A DNA stretch of 64,000 nucleotides from Nitrospira sp. (GCA_024760505.1 CP058931.1:3110001-3174000); one strand, 5' to 3'. Shown: positions 19,177 to 28,847, numbered from the stretch's first letter. The notes: generated by a model not told the origin, from the sequence alone. Numbers and translations: made by a program.

Positions 19177-21054
19177 TTAGTCAGATTTCAGAAAAATCCA
19201 GGCGGGATAGGGTGGCAGCTTGAGAGAGACCTGCTCCACATTCTGAACTGGTAGATTGGAGGGAGCCAGGAGTTCTTCACGATCGCCAGCGACGAAGGTT
19301 CCACTATCCAGGCGGGATTCCCAATTCCCTTTTGGAAGCTTCACTAACGCTAAAGAGGCCTTGTGGTGAAACCCCAGGAGGATCAGTGCTTCGGGGCCCT
19401 GTTTGGCCCGGCGATGAATAATCAGCAATTGACTTTTCGCATGTGACCCGATCTGGATTCTGTGGCCTTTCGCTCCGGTGCCTAATGCGGGAATAGATTT
19501 GCGCAGATGAATCAACGCCTGGCACCACCGCGCGTGAGCGTGTTGTTGGGGATTGGTCTCAAGATTAGGATGAATGGTGGAACGAACGAAGGTCTCTTGA
19601 GCATAGGGATCAGGAATGTCCGTCCATCCGAACGCCGCGAATTCCCTGGTTCTCCCCTGTCGGACGGCTTCAATTAACGCAGGATCCCCGTGGTCGATGA
19701 AATACAAAAAAGGTGCGGTTTCGCCGTATTCTTCCCCCATAAATAAGAGAGGAAGATACGGGGAGAGAAGCACGGTGGCATTGGCGACTTTGAGGGCTTC
19801 AAAGCTCACCAAGCTACTGAGTCGGTCCCCCTGTGCCCGATTGCCGATTTGATCATGATTTTGGGCGCATACCACAAGTTGTGTGGGTGAGCAGGGCTTG
19901 AAGGAATTGCCATGTTTCCGTCGCCGATGTGGAGAATATTGTCCTGAATAGACGACGCCTTCCCGTATGGCCTTCATCAGGTCTTTGAGTTGTCCAAAGT
20001 CTTCATAGTAGCCCTTACGCTCTTTGGTGAGCAGGGCATGCAGGGCATGATGAAAGTCATCGCTCCATTGCCCGTCCAGCCCATATCCCCCTCGTGAAGG
20101 AGGCGAAATGATGCGGACATCATTCAGATCGCTTTCCGCAATGACCTGCACCTGGCGCTCGAGTCGTTCTCCCTCCACATGGACGGCTTCCCCAATGTCC
20201 TGAAGAAGATGTTTGGCGCTGAAGTCGAAGATGCCGTGAATCGCATCCAAGCGTAACGCATCAATGTGGTATTCATGAATCCAATAGACCGCATTGCTGA
20301 TCATAAAATGTCTGACAGCATCACTATCGGGTCCATCGTAGTTGAGGGCGCTCCCCCATGGGGTTTTATAGGTGTCAGTAAAATATGGGCCAAAATCACC
20401 AAGGTAATTGCCTTCCGGACCCAGGTGGTTATAGACCACGTCCATGATGACCGCAAGACCGGCTGCGTGGCAGGCATTGACCAACCGCTTGAGGCCATCG
20501 GGGCCACCATAGTTGTGTTGCGGAGCAAAGAGGAAGGTTCCATCGTATCCCCAGTTTCTGGACCCAGGGCATTGCGCCACCGGCAAGAGTTCAATAGCCG
20601 TGATGCCAATCTGGTCGCGCAAATAGGGCAGACGGCTGATGATGGCATCAAAGGTCCCGTCCTGTGTAAAGGTGCCGGTATGGAGCTCGTAGATGATGTA
20701 TTGGTCAAGGGGCAGGCCACGCCAAGCTGTATCCGTCCAGGAAAATGCCAGAGGATTGATAATTTCCGAGGGGCCGTGAACGCCGTCCGGTTGTGATCGG
20801 GAAGCCGGATCAGGGCGTTCCATGTTGTGATTTAATACATATTGATAGCGGGTGCCTGGAGAAAGGTCCTGCACGGTGCCTTTCCAATATCCAAAGGATT
20901 CCTGGCTGAGGGGAGTCGGTATTCCGGTACTTCCCATGATTTTGACGGCCACCGACTGGGCCTTGGGGGCCCACACCCGAAACTCGACAGAAGAGGGTTC
21001 GATACACGATGCGCCCAGTTCTAATTGCCATCCTAGGGCTTTTAGTTTTTCCAA
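19177..21054 (-). CDS. treZ: Malto-oligosyltrehalose trehalohydrolase
   Basis: Releases trehalose from the end made by TreY (GH13_10). The 625-residue protein has an N-terminal CBM48-like domain (VEFRVWAPKAQSVAVKIM), the barrel with DVVYNHLGPEGNYL, ALRLDAIHGIFD (nucleophile Asp), VIAESDLND (acid/base Glu) and AQNHDQIGNR, and a C-terminal beta domain. It is convergent with glgB (147 bases between the stops) and divergent from glgX. Confidence 0.95.
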   Translation of the reverse strand: MEKLKALGWQLELGASCIEPSSVEFRVWAPKAQSVAVKIMGSTGIPTPLSQESFGYWKGTVQDLSPGTRYQYVLNHNMERPDPASRSQPDGVHGPSEIINPLAFSWTDTAWRGLPLDQYIIYELHTGTFTQDGTFDAIISRLPYLRDQIGITAIELLPVAQCPGSRNWGYDGTFLFAPQHNYGGPDGLKRLVNACHAAGLAVIMDVVYNHLGPEGNYLGDFGPYFTDTYKTPWGSALNYDGPDSDAVRHFMISNAVYWIHEYHIDALRLDAIHGIFDFSAKHLLQDIGEAVHVEGERLERQVQVIAESDLNDVRIISPPSRGGYGLDGQWSDDFHHALHALLTKERKGYYEDFGQLKDLMKAIREGVVYSGQYSPHRRRKHGNSFKPCSPTQLVVCAQNHDQIGNRAQGDRLSSLVSFEALKVANATVLLSPYLPLLFMGEEYGETAPFLYFIDHGDPALIEAVRQGRTREFAAFGWTDIPDPYAQETFVRSTIHPNLETNPQQHAHARWCQALIHLRKSIPALGTGAKGHRIQIGSHAKSQLLIIHRRAKQGPEALILLGFHHKASLALVKLPKGNWESRLDSGTFVAGDREELLAPSNLPVQNVEQVSLKLPPYPAWIFLKSD

Positions 21055-21259
21055 ACGTATTTCCTCCCTGCTGGTTTTTTTCGATCAGATTGTTTGCTGG
21101 TGGGCAATGGGATAAAGGGAAGCTTAACAAAAAGACAGAGAGCTGTATATGGAATGCCAGAAGCATCTGATTAGGTTTGCCCCGTTTTGAGATATGCTGT
21201 ATTATCGTCCCCCGCTATTCCCGATATCCGGAAACCCACATCCAGGAGAGCAGAATAAT

Positions 21260-23395
21260 ATGAGAATTTGGCCTGGTAGATCATATCCGCTTGGTGCCAC
21301 ATGGGATGGGCAGGGAGTCAATTTTGCGCTGTTTTCCGAAAATGCAACCGGTGTGGATCTTTGTCTGTTTGACAATGAACTTCAGGACCAGGAAACCCAC
21401 CGGATCACCATTGAGGAACGAACGGATCAAGTCTGGCATGTGTATTTACCTGAGGTGCGTCCCGGCCAACTCTATGGATACCGGGTGCATGGGCCATATG
21501 ATCCTGAGGCGGGGCACCGGTTTAACCCTGCCAAGCTTCTCATCGATCCGTATGCGAAATCCTTGACGGGTGTCGTGCGATGGTCCGATTCCATGTTTGG
21601 CTACCGGCTTGGCGATCCGGCAGGTGACCTTTCATTCGATGATCGGAACAATGCGGCAAACATTCCTAAAGGGGTGGTCGTCGACCAGGCCTTTAGCTGG
21701 GGAGGAGACCAACGTCTGAATATTCCCTGGGAGCAGACGGTTATCTATGAAGTCCACGTCAAGGGAATGACGATGCGACATCCGGACGTTCCTGAATCAT
21801 TGCGGGGAACCTATGCAGGCTTGGCGTCTCCGGCGATTCTTGAATATTTGCAATCGCTCGGGATTACTGCAGTGGAATTGTTGCCGGTTCACCATTTTGT
21901 GAATGATCTGTATCTGAAAGAAAAGGGCCTCACGAATTATTGGGGGTATAACTCCATTGGGTATTTTGCCCCGGACATCCGGTATTCGGCCTTCCCCGGT
22001 GGAGGGGAAAAGGTCGATGAGTTCAAATCCATGGTCAGGAAACTTCATAGTGCCGGCATCGAAGTCATCCTTGATGTGGTCTATAACCATACCGGAGAAG
22101 GAAATCACTTCGGGCCGACGTTATCGTTCCGGGGGATTGATAACGCCTCCTATTATCGGGTGTCTCCGGACAATCCACGTTATTACATGGATTACACCGG
22201 TTGTGGAAATACGTTGAACGTCCGACATCCACGGACCTTACAGTTGATCATGGACAGTTTGCGGTATTGGGTGAATGATATGCATGTGGATGGTTTCCGG
22301 TTTGATCTGGCATCCGCGCTCGCACGGGAATTACATGATGTGGATCGACTCAGCGCCTTTTTTGACATTATTCACCAGGATCCCGTGTTGTCGCAGGTGA
22401 AGCTGATTGCCGAACCATGGGATCTGGGGGAAGGCGGCTATCAAGTGGGAAATTTTCCTCCTGGGTGGGCGGAGTGGAATGGGAAATACCGCGATTCCAT
22501 CCGCCGGTATTGGAAGGGAGATGGTGGGTTGCTTGGGGAAATCGCCAATCGTTGGTCCGGGAGCAGCGATCTTTACGGAGAAAGCGGGCGACAACCCTAT
22601 GCCAGTATAAATTTTGTGACCGCGCATGATGGATTTACCCTCCAGGATTTGGTGTCCTATGACCACAAGCATAATGAAGACAATCAGGAGGGGAATCGGG
22701 ATGGAACCGATGACAATGATAGTTGGAATTGTGGTGTGGAAGGCCCGACGGATGATCCCGTGATTCAGGAATTGCGTGATCGGCAGGTCCGGAATTTTTT
22801 CGCGACCTTATTGTTATCCCAGGGAGTACCGATGATCTGTGGCGGGGATGAATTAGGTCGTACGCAACAGGGGAACAATAACGCCTATTGCCAGGATAAC
22901 GAGTTGAGTTGGGTGAATTGGAACCTGACGCGATCCCAACTCGGATTGCTGGAGTTTGTGAAGCTGCTCATTGCCATTAAAAAAACCCATCCGGTGTTTC
23001 AACGGCGAAGGTTTTTTCAAGGGCGCCGGGTAGAAGATTCGGAAGTGAAGGATGTGGCCTGGTTCGGATCGCATGGAAAAGAAATGTCGCATGAAGATTG
23101 GCAGATGGGGCATCGAACCTTGGGAATACGGTTGGCAGGGGATGCCATCGTAGAAAAAGATAGTCAAGGACGACCGATTGTGGATGAGACGTTTTTAGTA
23201 TTGATAAATGCCCATCATGAGGATGTGGAATTCATCCTTCCTGCTCACACAAAGTCGGTACGGTGGGAGTTAGAGTTTGACACCGCTGTGCCGGTTGACA
23301 AGAAAAATTCCAAGCATACGAAATTGTTGAAAGGGGGACAACCCTATCATTTAGTTTCTCGGGGACTTGCCTTGTTCCGAACCCCGAAATCCTGA
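21260..23395 (+). CDS. glgX: Glycogen debranching enzyme (isoamylase type)
   Basis: Hydrolyses alpha-1,6 branches of glycogen or limit dextrin (GH13_11). The ATG at 21260 has AGGAGAG nine bases upstream and gives 711 residues, the GlgX length; the frame is open to 21194, but the extra 22 residues look non-coding. Motifs are VNFALFSENATGVDLCLFD (CBM48), DVVYNHTGEGNHFGP, GFRFDLASALAR (nucleophile), LIAEPWDLG (acid/base) and FVTAHDGFTLQDLVSYDHKHNEDN. Debranched chains are the natural substrate for the TreY/TreZ pair flanking it. Confidence 0.95.
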   Translation: MRIWPGRSYPLGATWDGQGVNFALFSENATGVDLCLFDNELQDQETHRITIEERTDQVWHVYLPEVRPGQLYGYRVHGPYDPEAGHRFNPAKLLIDPYAKSLTGVVRWSDSMFGYRLGDPAGDLSFDDRNNAANIPKGVVVDQAFSWGGDQRLNIPWEQTVIYEVHVKGMTMRHPDVPESLRGTYAGLASPAILEYLQSLGITAVELLPVHHFVNDLYLKEKGLTNYWGYNSIGYFAPDIRYSAFPGGGEKVDEFKSMVRKLHSAGIEVILDVVYNHTGEGNHFGPTLSFRGIDNASYYRVSPDNPRYYMDYTGCGNTLNVRHPRTLQLIMDSLRYWVNDMHVDGFRFDLASALARELHDVDRLSAFFDIIHQDPVLSQVKLIAEPWDLGEGGYQVGNFPPGWAEWNGKYRDSIRRYWKGDGGLLGEIANRWSGSSDLYGESGRQPYASINFVTAHDGFTLQDLVSYDHKHNEDNQEGNRDGTDDNDSWNCGVEGPTDDPVIQELRDRQVRNFFATLLLSQGVPMICGGDELGRTQQGNNNAYCQDNELSWVNWNLTRSQLGLLEFVKLLIAIKKTHPVFQRRRFFQGRRVEDSEVKDVAWFGSHGKEMSHEDWQMGHRTLGIRLAGDAIVEKDSQGRPIVDETFLVLINAHHEDVEFILPAHTKSVRWELEFDTAVPVDKKNSKHTKLLKGGQPYHLVSRGLALFRTPKS

Positions 23396-23442
23396 CAAAT
23401 TCATCATTGCCACCAGCCATTGGGCCCGATGGAATAACGCTT

Positions 23443-23472
23443 GGGCATAGTAATGAAACAACCACTATGCCC
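23443..23472. terminator. Stem-loop between convergent glgX and ytxH-like gene
   Basis: A perfect 9-bp inverted repeat, GGGCATAGT and ACTATGCCC, with a 12-base loop lies in the gap between the two convergent stops. It has no T tract on either side, so it could be a weak bidirectional terminator or a 3'-end stabiliser. Confidence 0.4.
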
Positions 23473-23549
23473 CGGTATAAGTCAAAACTCCCAAGCGGTT
23501 AGGCAGACATAGGCCTTCATGGGTAACCCGCACTTCCGGTATCAGTCAA

Positions 23550-23777
23550 CTAGACGACAATTTTTTTTGTACGCTCCACCATGCCGGTGACAGCTTCTTT
23601 GGCATCTTCTGCAAATTCTCCGGCCCGTTCGCTGGCGTCTTCCATCATATTCTTTAACTGACGACGGGTTCGGGATCCCGACTGAGGAGCCATCAACAGA
23701 CCAAGTCCGGTTCCGAGAACCACTCCGACCATTAATGAAAGCCCAGCGAGCAAAACATATCGAGTGTCGTTATCCAT
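23550..23777 (-). CDS. YtxH domain protein
   Basis: A 75-residue protein: one N-terminal helix (about residues 7-27, LLAGLSLMVGVVLGTGLGLL) followed by MAPQSGSRTRRQLKNMMEDASERAGEF, the YtxH signature, and an amphipathic helix ending VERTKKIVV. GGAGG lies about 10 bases before the ATG. It is the second YtxH protein in the window and, like the first, sits beside glycogen/trehalose genes. The function is unknown; an envelope-stress role is inferred from family members. Confidence 0.8.
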   Translation of the reverse strand: MDNDTRYVLLAGLSLMVGVVLGTGLGLLMAPQSGSRTRRQLKNMMEDASERAGEFAEDAKEAVTGMVERTKKIVV

Positions 23778-23844
23778 GTGCGATATCCTCCATTGATGAA
23801 GTCAGTGAATAATAGTGTTCAACAATCAAGATTCCAATTGTCTC

Positions 23845-24174
23845 CTAAGGTGACGGAGGCTGCTGCAAAAGTATCTCACGCTCGGCTTGAAGCCAATCTT
23901 CCCAATCACTGCCATGTTGGCCTCCGCGCCGGTGATGAATTTCATAGGCGCGTTGGGCAATACGTTCCCGCAATTCTTCGGATAGGGCCATAGAGGGACC
24001 GGGATAGGAGACTTGAGGCTCCTTGTCAATTGCCTGAGGCAACGCCTGGCGTCTTATCGCAGCTGAGCCTCCAGATTTGCTGCTGGTTTTTTTTGCCGTC
24101 TTGCCTGCAGGGGACGGTTTTTTTGTGGTAGACGTTTTTTTCTTAGGTTTCTCGTCTGGCTTTTTAGGGGGCAT
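23845..24174 (-). CDS. DUF2934 domain protein with basic Lys-rich N-terminus
   Basis: From the ATG at 24174, preceded by AAAGGAAAC, the protein is about 109 residues. The first half is a lysine/serine/threonine/proline-rich tail (KPKKKTSTTKKPSPAGKTAKK), histone H1-like and probably disordered. The second half is a DUF2934 domain with the signature ERIAQRAYEIHHRRGGQHGSDWEDWLQAEREIL. The function of the family is unknown; the basic tail suggests nucleic-acid or polyanion binding. The frame extends to 24273 without support for that start. Confidence 0.78.
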   Translation of the reverse strand: MPPKKPDEKPKKKTSTTKKPSPAGKTAKKTSSKSGGSAAIRRQALPQAIDKEPQVSYPGPSMALSEELRERIAQRAYEIHHRRGGQHGSDWEDWLQAEREILLQQPPSP

Positions 24175-24724
24175 GTTTCCTTTCTCAGCTCCTATGCTTG
24201 TCGAACTTTTGAGAGACCCCACTTCCGTCTCATTTATAATTTGATTGTACCGGAATTTTGGCTCTTCGTCCAAGCGGTTTGGGCGTGTTTAGCTTTTTTC
24301 GAGGCGATCGCCGTGTTGTGAAAGGACGAAAAGGATTTTTTCCTGGGAGTGGGTGGACACGTTCCCATGGAAAGAATCAAGGGTGTATTGAACGCGGCAA
24401 ATTTTGATTTTTCAGACCTGTATTTTCAAGAGTTAACATCGAGTTTTGTAGGAGACACAAGATTGATCTTCCCTTACAATTACAATGAAAAAGCCTTAAG
24501 CGATGCAAGAGACCAGTTTAATGGGAGAGATACTCTGTCACAGGGCAATGATTGGAAGAATGTTCTGATCTGAGGTGACGAACACAAACAAGGCGGTAGA
24601 TGAGTGGTTCGTCAACAAGACGCTCTCATGAGCCGGATGCAACCAACCTGACTATAAGTGATGGTTAATAGCGATTTCCGCAACAACTGCCATCAAGAAG
24701 AGTATCTTTTTTTGAAGGACACCG
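24175..24724. other. Intergenic stretch upstream of malQ
   Basis: About 550 bases between the divergent DUF2934 and malQ genes. It should hold both promoters. A 74-codon open frame at 24349-24573 (+) has no recognisable domain and no convincing ribosome site, so I do not call it a gene. No repeat or RNA gene was seen. Confidence 0.5.
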
Positions 24725-26950
24725 ATGGATAACTATGAATCTGCCACGAAGCCGATTTGGCAATTAGGTCGGCAGTATGGCATCGAACCGGTTTACTTTG
24801 ATGGTTTAGGTGTTGAGCGACAGGTTACGGTGCCTCATCTTCAACAAGTCCTGGCAAGCATGGGGGTGAAGACCTCATCGAAGAAGGAAATACTTGACTC
24901 GCTTGCGCATGCGGCCTCCCGAACCTGGACACGGATCATTGATTCAGTTGTGGTGCGCTATCCTTCTGATGCCCCGTTCATGTTGGCTCTGTCCCTTCCT
25001 CTTGGGGCCATCAGTTTGGAGAAGGTTTCCCTTGTCATCCAGGTGACGGATGAGAAGGGGGGCAGCCGGCGCCTATCTCTGCCCGGGTCCAGGGGCAAGG
25101 TGACGTCTGAGAAGACGATCCGGGGTGTGAGGTATGTCCAGGTTCATGTTCCTCTTTCGGGAAAATTTTCACTCGGATATTTCCGTCTTTCGGTCCGTGT
25201 GAAGCTGCATGCAGAGCGCACAGTGGAGGGACAGGCCCTGCTCATAGTGGCACCCAGAAAATGTTATCTCCCCCCTTCACCCAAACGGGCTTGGGGGATT
25301 TCGCTCCAACTCTATGGGTTACGGTCACCCAGGAACTGGGGAATTGGGGATTTTCGAGATTTGGAAGAGGTCATGAAGGTGGCGGGGACTCGTTGGGGAG
25401 TGGCCACCATCGGGATCAATCCTCTTCATATCCCGGCGGTGGGATTAACGAGCCCCTATTCTCCGTCCAGCCGGCTTTTCTGGAGCCCCGTGTACTTGAA
25501 CCTGGAGGGGGTAGTTGAGTGGCGGACTTCGGCAGGTCTTCGTCGGAAGGCCAAGAGCGCAACATTCCAGCGTCGTCTCCGACAGTTTCGGGCGAGTCCA
25601 CTGGTCGATTATGAAGCCGTAGGGAAACTGAAATGGACAGTTCTCGAAGAACTATTCCGAGTGTTTCGACGACATCATCTCCAGCCTAAGCACCTTACGG
25701 CACGTGGAAGAGCATTTGCCAGATTTGTGTCCGAATTCCATCCCCAGCTGACCATGTTTTGTACATTTCAGGTCTTGGCGGAACGCCTGGGAACGGTAGC
25801 TTGGCGTACCTGGCCGAACGCCTTTCGGCATCCCCAGTCACCTGATGTGGAAGTGTTTCAACGATCACATGCCACTCGGATCCAATTTTTTCAATATGTT
25901 CAATGGTTGTGTGAGTTGCAATTACAGAACCTTGATCGTGTTGCGAAGAAACATTCGTTGTCCTTCCGGCTGTATCACGATCTACCGGTTGGTATTCATC
26001 CCGATGGAGCCGATTCCTGGGTCTTTCAAGATCAGCTTGCCTCAGACATTACCGTTGGCGCGCCGCCGGACTCCTTTAATCTCAATGGACAAAGTTGGGG
26101 ACTGGTTGTTCCCAATCCCGTTCGATTGCGGGAAGATGGCTATCGCTTTCTTCGAGAAACCTTACGCCAAAATATGCGACATGGAGGTGTCCTCAGGATC
26201 GACCATGCCTTGGGGCTGTTTCGGATGTTCTGGGTTCCCCAAGGGGGAACAGGAAAGGACGGCGTGTATGTCAAAACCTACGTGGATGAAATTTTGGCGG
26301 TCCTGGCCCTAGAAAGTGTGCGACAAAAAGTGATGGTGGTTGGAGAAGACCTTGGCGCGGTCACTCCTGTCATTCGAGAAAAATTAGATGCCGCCGGGCT
26401 TTTATCCTATCGTCTGTTATTTTTTGAACGAGAAAATGGGGGAGAGATGACCCCGCCACATGCCTATCCTGAGCAGGCGCTTGTGGCTGCAACGACACAT
26501 GACCTTCCTACCCTCAAAGGTTTTTGGACTGGACGAGATATCATCATTAAGCAAGAAGGGGGTGTCTATCTCAGAAAAAAAGATTGCAAGCAAAACCGGC
26601 AGCAGCGGGCGGAAGATCGGAAGCAATTATGGGAGGCCTTACATCGGGAGGGCCTCTGTTCTGCCGGGGCAATTCCCCCTGACCTTTCGGACGATATGCT
26701 TCAAGCCATGTACCGGTATTTAGCCAGGACACCCTCGCGCCTGCTTATCGTGCAGCTTGAAGATTTGTTGGCGGAGCTTGATACGCCTAATCTGCCTGGA
26801 GCACCGGAATCAGTCTATCCTTCCTGGCGAGTGCGGATTGGTCGGGAATTGACTGCTTGGCTCACCGATCCGGCCATCCTGGGATTTGCCAAAGCGATGC
26901 AGCGTGAGCGACGGAGAGGCGGAAGTAGGGACCAGATAGGCAGGGAATAG
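24725..26950 (+). CDS. malQ: 4-alpha-glucanotransferase (amylomaltase)
   Basis: Disproportionates malto-oligosaccharides (GH77). The 741-residue protein has an N-terminal extension of about 170 residues before the catalytic barrel (YLPPSPKRAWGISLQLYGLRSPRNWGIGDF). Catalytic motifs are GVLRIDHALGLFRMFWVP (nucleophile Asp), VVGEDLGAVTP (acid/base Glu) and ATTHDLPTLKGFWTGRD. The ATG follows GAAGGA by a few bases. It would remodel the linear chains left by GlgX so that TreY, TreZ and the phosphorylase at 38.9 kb can use them. Confidence 0.95.
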   Translation: MDNYESATKPIWQLGRQYGIEPVYFDGLGVERQVTVPHLQQVLASMGVKTSSKKEILDSLAHAASRTWTRIIDSVVVRYPSDAPFMLALSLPLGAISLEKVSLVIQVTDEKGGSRRLSLPGSRGKVTSEKTIRGVRYVQVHVPLSGKFSLGYFRLSVRVKLHAERTVEGQALLIVAPRKCYLPPSPKRAWGISLQLYGLRSPRNWGIGDFRDLEEVMKVAGTRWGVATIGINPLHIPAVGLTSPYSPSSRLFWSPVYLNLEGVVEWRTSAGLRRKAKSATFQRRLRQFRASPLVDYEAVGKLKWTVLEELFRVFRRHHLQPKHLTARGRAFARFVSEFHPQLTMFCTFQVLAERLGTVAWRTWPNAFRHPQSPDVEVFQRSHATRIQFFQYVQWLCELQLQNLDRVAKKHSLSFRLYHDLPVGIHPDGADSWVFQDQLASDITVGAPPDSFNLNGQSWGLVVPNPVRLREDGYRFLRETLRQNMRHGGVLRIDHALGLFRMFWVPQGGTGKDGVYVKTYVDEILAVLALESVRQKVMVVGEDLGAVTPVIREKLDAAGLLSYRLLFFERENGGEMTPPHAYPEQALVAATTHDLPTLKGFWTGRDIIIKQEGGVYLRKKDCKQNRQQRAEDRKQLWEALHREGLCSAGAIPPDLSDDMLQAMYRYLARTPSRLLIVQLEDLLAELDTPNLPGAPESVYPSWRVRIGRELTAWLTDPAILGFAKAMQRERRRGGSRDQIGRE

Positions 26951-27055
26951 GTTTCACGAACGCTTCGATAGAAGGATGGACAGCCAGGCGGTATCCCATG
27001 AGTCAAATACGGTGACTTGCCGGATTGTCAGTTGCGTGCTGTGTAGGAGGATACT

Positions 27056-27097
27056 ATGATCAACGATTGGCATGGTCCACTGCCCAATCGGGTCTGA
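27056..27097 (+). other. 13-codon ORF with strong Shine-Dalgarno, possible leader peptide
   Basis: TAGGAGGATACT directly precedes an ATG at 27056, giving AGGAGG with ideal spacing, and a 13-residue frame (MINDWHGPLPNRV) ends at TGA 27095-27097. The next gene starts 61 bases later with a much poorer ribosome site. This looks like a translated leader or the remnant of a start region; no attenuator hairpin was identified. Confidence 0.35.
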
Positions 27098-27158
27098 TGG
27101 GGAAAGCAGGGCGTTTCGTCTAAGTTAGGTCGATACGGAAGAGAGGACGATCCTTCAT

Positions 27159-28007
27159 ATGCAAGAGAAAAAGTTGACGATGGCGGGGTGGGTAGATGGC
27201 TTAACCGACGCGGTTACTGCGAGCCTGGCTCAAATTGTTGCCTATTTGCCAACCCTGATTTTGGCGATCATGCTGTTGGGTCTTGGTTATGTGCTAGCCA
27301 GGCTGGTTTCGGTCGTGGTGACCCGCTTGTTGCAATTGATGGGGTTTGACCGTTTGCTGAGTCGAACCGCCGTGCAAACCTTATTGGAGCGATCAGGAAC
27401 CAAGAAGAAAAGTTCTGAAATTTTGGGGTTGATTGGTTTTTGGATTATTTTTCTGGTTTTTCTCATTCAAGCGTCCGACACCCTCAGTTTGACGATGGTC
27501 TCGGATGCCTTGACGAGTATTGCCTATTATATTCCCAAAGTCGGGATTGCGGTGTTGGTGCTGGTTCTGGGTTTAATTGCCGCGAATTTTGTTCGTGAGT
27601 TGATTACCATGACGTGTAGTTCGGCAGGAATTACCCACGGGACGATGGTGGCCCAAGCCGTCTATGTGGCGGTCGTGTTGTTGATTGTGGTGACGGCCAT
27701 TGACGCACTCGGGATTAATACGGAATTGCTGAACAATACCATTGTCATCCTCTTAGCAGGATTGATCGGGGGTGCGGCATTGTCGTTTGGGTTGGGATCA
27801 CGAACCGCTGTGGCTAATCTCATTGCCGCTCATTATTTAGGGTCAATGGTTCGAGTGGGCATGACCGTGAAAATTGGCGAGAACCAAGGAACCGTGGTTG
27901 CGGTCACACCCATCTCGGTCGTGTTAGAAACCCGTGAGGGCCGGGTCATCGTTCCTGCGACCCAGGTTACCGAATCAACAGCCGTCATTACCCATCCCGA
28001 GCATTAG
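27159..28007 (+). CDS. MscS-family/CmpX-like mechanosensitive channel protein
   Basis: A 282-residue inner-membrane protein with repeated TM-helix modules (about residues 25-58, 85-112, 120-150, 165-190, 195-225) and a C-terminal MscS beta domain (RVGMTVKIGENQGTVVAVTPISVVLETREGRVIVPATQV). The Gly/Ala-rich segment LLAGLIGGAALSFGLGSRTAVANLIA resembles the pore-lining MscS TM3. It probably gates ions or small solutes under membrane tension; this is family inference. It is followed 3 bases later by the MgtE-N/CBS gene, so the two are likely co-transcribed. Confidence 0.82.
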   Translation: MQEKKLTMAGWVDGLTDAVTASLAQIVAYLPTLILAIMLLGLGYVLARLVSVVVTRLLQLMGFDRLLSRTAVQTLLERSGTKKKSSEILGLIGFWIIFLVFLIQASDTLSLTMVSDALTSIAYYIPKVGIAVLVLVLGLIAANFVRELITMTCSSAGITHGTMVAQAVYVAVVLLIVVTAIDALGINTELLNNTIVILLAGLIGGAALSFGLGSRTAVANLIAAHYLGSMVRVGMTVKIGENQGTVVAVTPISVVLETREGRVIVPATQVTESTAVITHPEH

Positions 28008-28010
28008 CAT

Positions 28011-28847
28011 ATGGAACTCGAACATCGGCTGACTCTGGGGTATTTGCAGGCCCATCCCGTGGAAGCGGCTCGTCATTTGGAATCGCTGGATCCTCATGAA
28101 GCGGCTTCGCTCCTGGAGGCTTTACCTGGGGAAGAAATCGCTGGTGTCTTAGAGCATTGCTTGCCGGTGTCCACGGCCAAAATTATCGAAGAGCTTTCTA
28201 AAGATCTTGGAGCGGGTGTCTTAGGCGCCATGAATGCCACATCAGCAATCGGGGTTCTTCGGCAATTTGAGGAACCTGTTCGCCAGGACGTGTTGGACCG
28301 GTTGGATAATCCAATGGGGGCTACCCTTCGCCGTGCCTTACGGTATTCACCCAACACAGCCGGAAGTTTAGCGGATCCTCAGGTGTTTACCCTCCCACCT
28401 GATATTGCCGTCGAAGAGGCCATCGACCGTATTCGTACCTATGGCCAGAAAGCCATGTACTATGTCTACGTCATCGATCGCGATAGTAAATTGGAAGGTG
28501 TCCTTACATTGAGGCAGCTGCTGATTGATCGGTCTGATCATTTAGTGGGAACATTGATGGAGACCCAAATCATCACCTTATCAGCAGAAGCCAATCTGGA
28601 AGAAATTCTCAAACATTCTGAGTGGAGCCGATTTCATACCTTGCCCGTGGTTGATCGATGGGGAACATTTTTTGGAGCCTTGCGCTATCGGATGTTACGC
28701 AGGATTGAGAAAGATGTCGGAGGCAAGGCCCCGTTGGGATCGGTGAGTGATTCGCTCATGCAACTTTGGGAAGTCTATTCGTTAACCGGCATTCGCTTAA
28801 TGACCGATGTGGCGGAAACGCTACAAGAACGGAACAAAATAGGGTGA
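28011..28847 (+). CDS. MgtE N-domain plus CBS pair protein without membrane domain
   Basis: A 278-residue soluble paralogue of the cytoplasmic part of MgtE. Residues 10-125 form a MgtE_N superhelix (HLESLDPHEAASLLEALPGEEIAGVLEH, RRALRYSPNTAGSLADP), and residues 130-250 form two CBS domains (VYVIDRDSKLEGVLTLRQLL, FHTLPVVDRWGTFFGALRYRML). The five-helix magnesium pore of MgtE is absent. It lies directly before a complete MgtE and overlaps its GTG start, which suggests a regulatory subunit or Mg2+/nucleotide sensor for that channel or for the MscS-like protein upstream. Confidence 0.85.
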   Translation: MELEHRLTLGYLQAHPVEAARHLESLDPHEAASLLEALPGEEIAGVLEHCLPVSTAKIIEELSKDLGAGVLGAMNATSAIGVLRQFEEPVRQDVLDRLDNPMGATLRRALRYSPNTAGSLADPQVFTLPPDIAVEEAIDRIRTYGQKAMYYVYVIDRDSKLEGVLTLRQLLIDRSDHLVGTLMETQIITLSAEANLEEILKHSEWSRFHTLPVVDRWGTFFGALRYRMLRRIEKDVGGKAPLGSVSDSLMQLWEVYSLTGIRLMTDVAETLQERNKIG

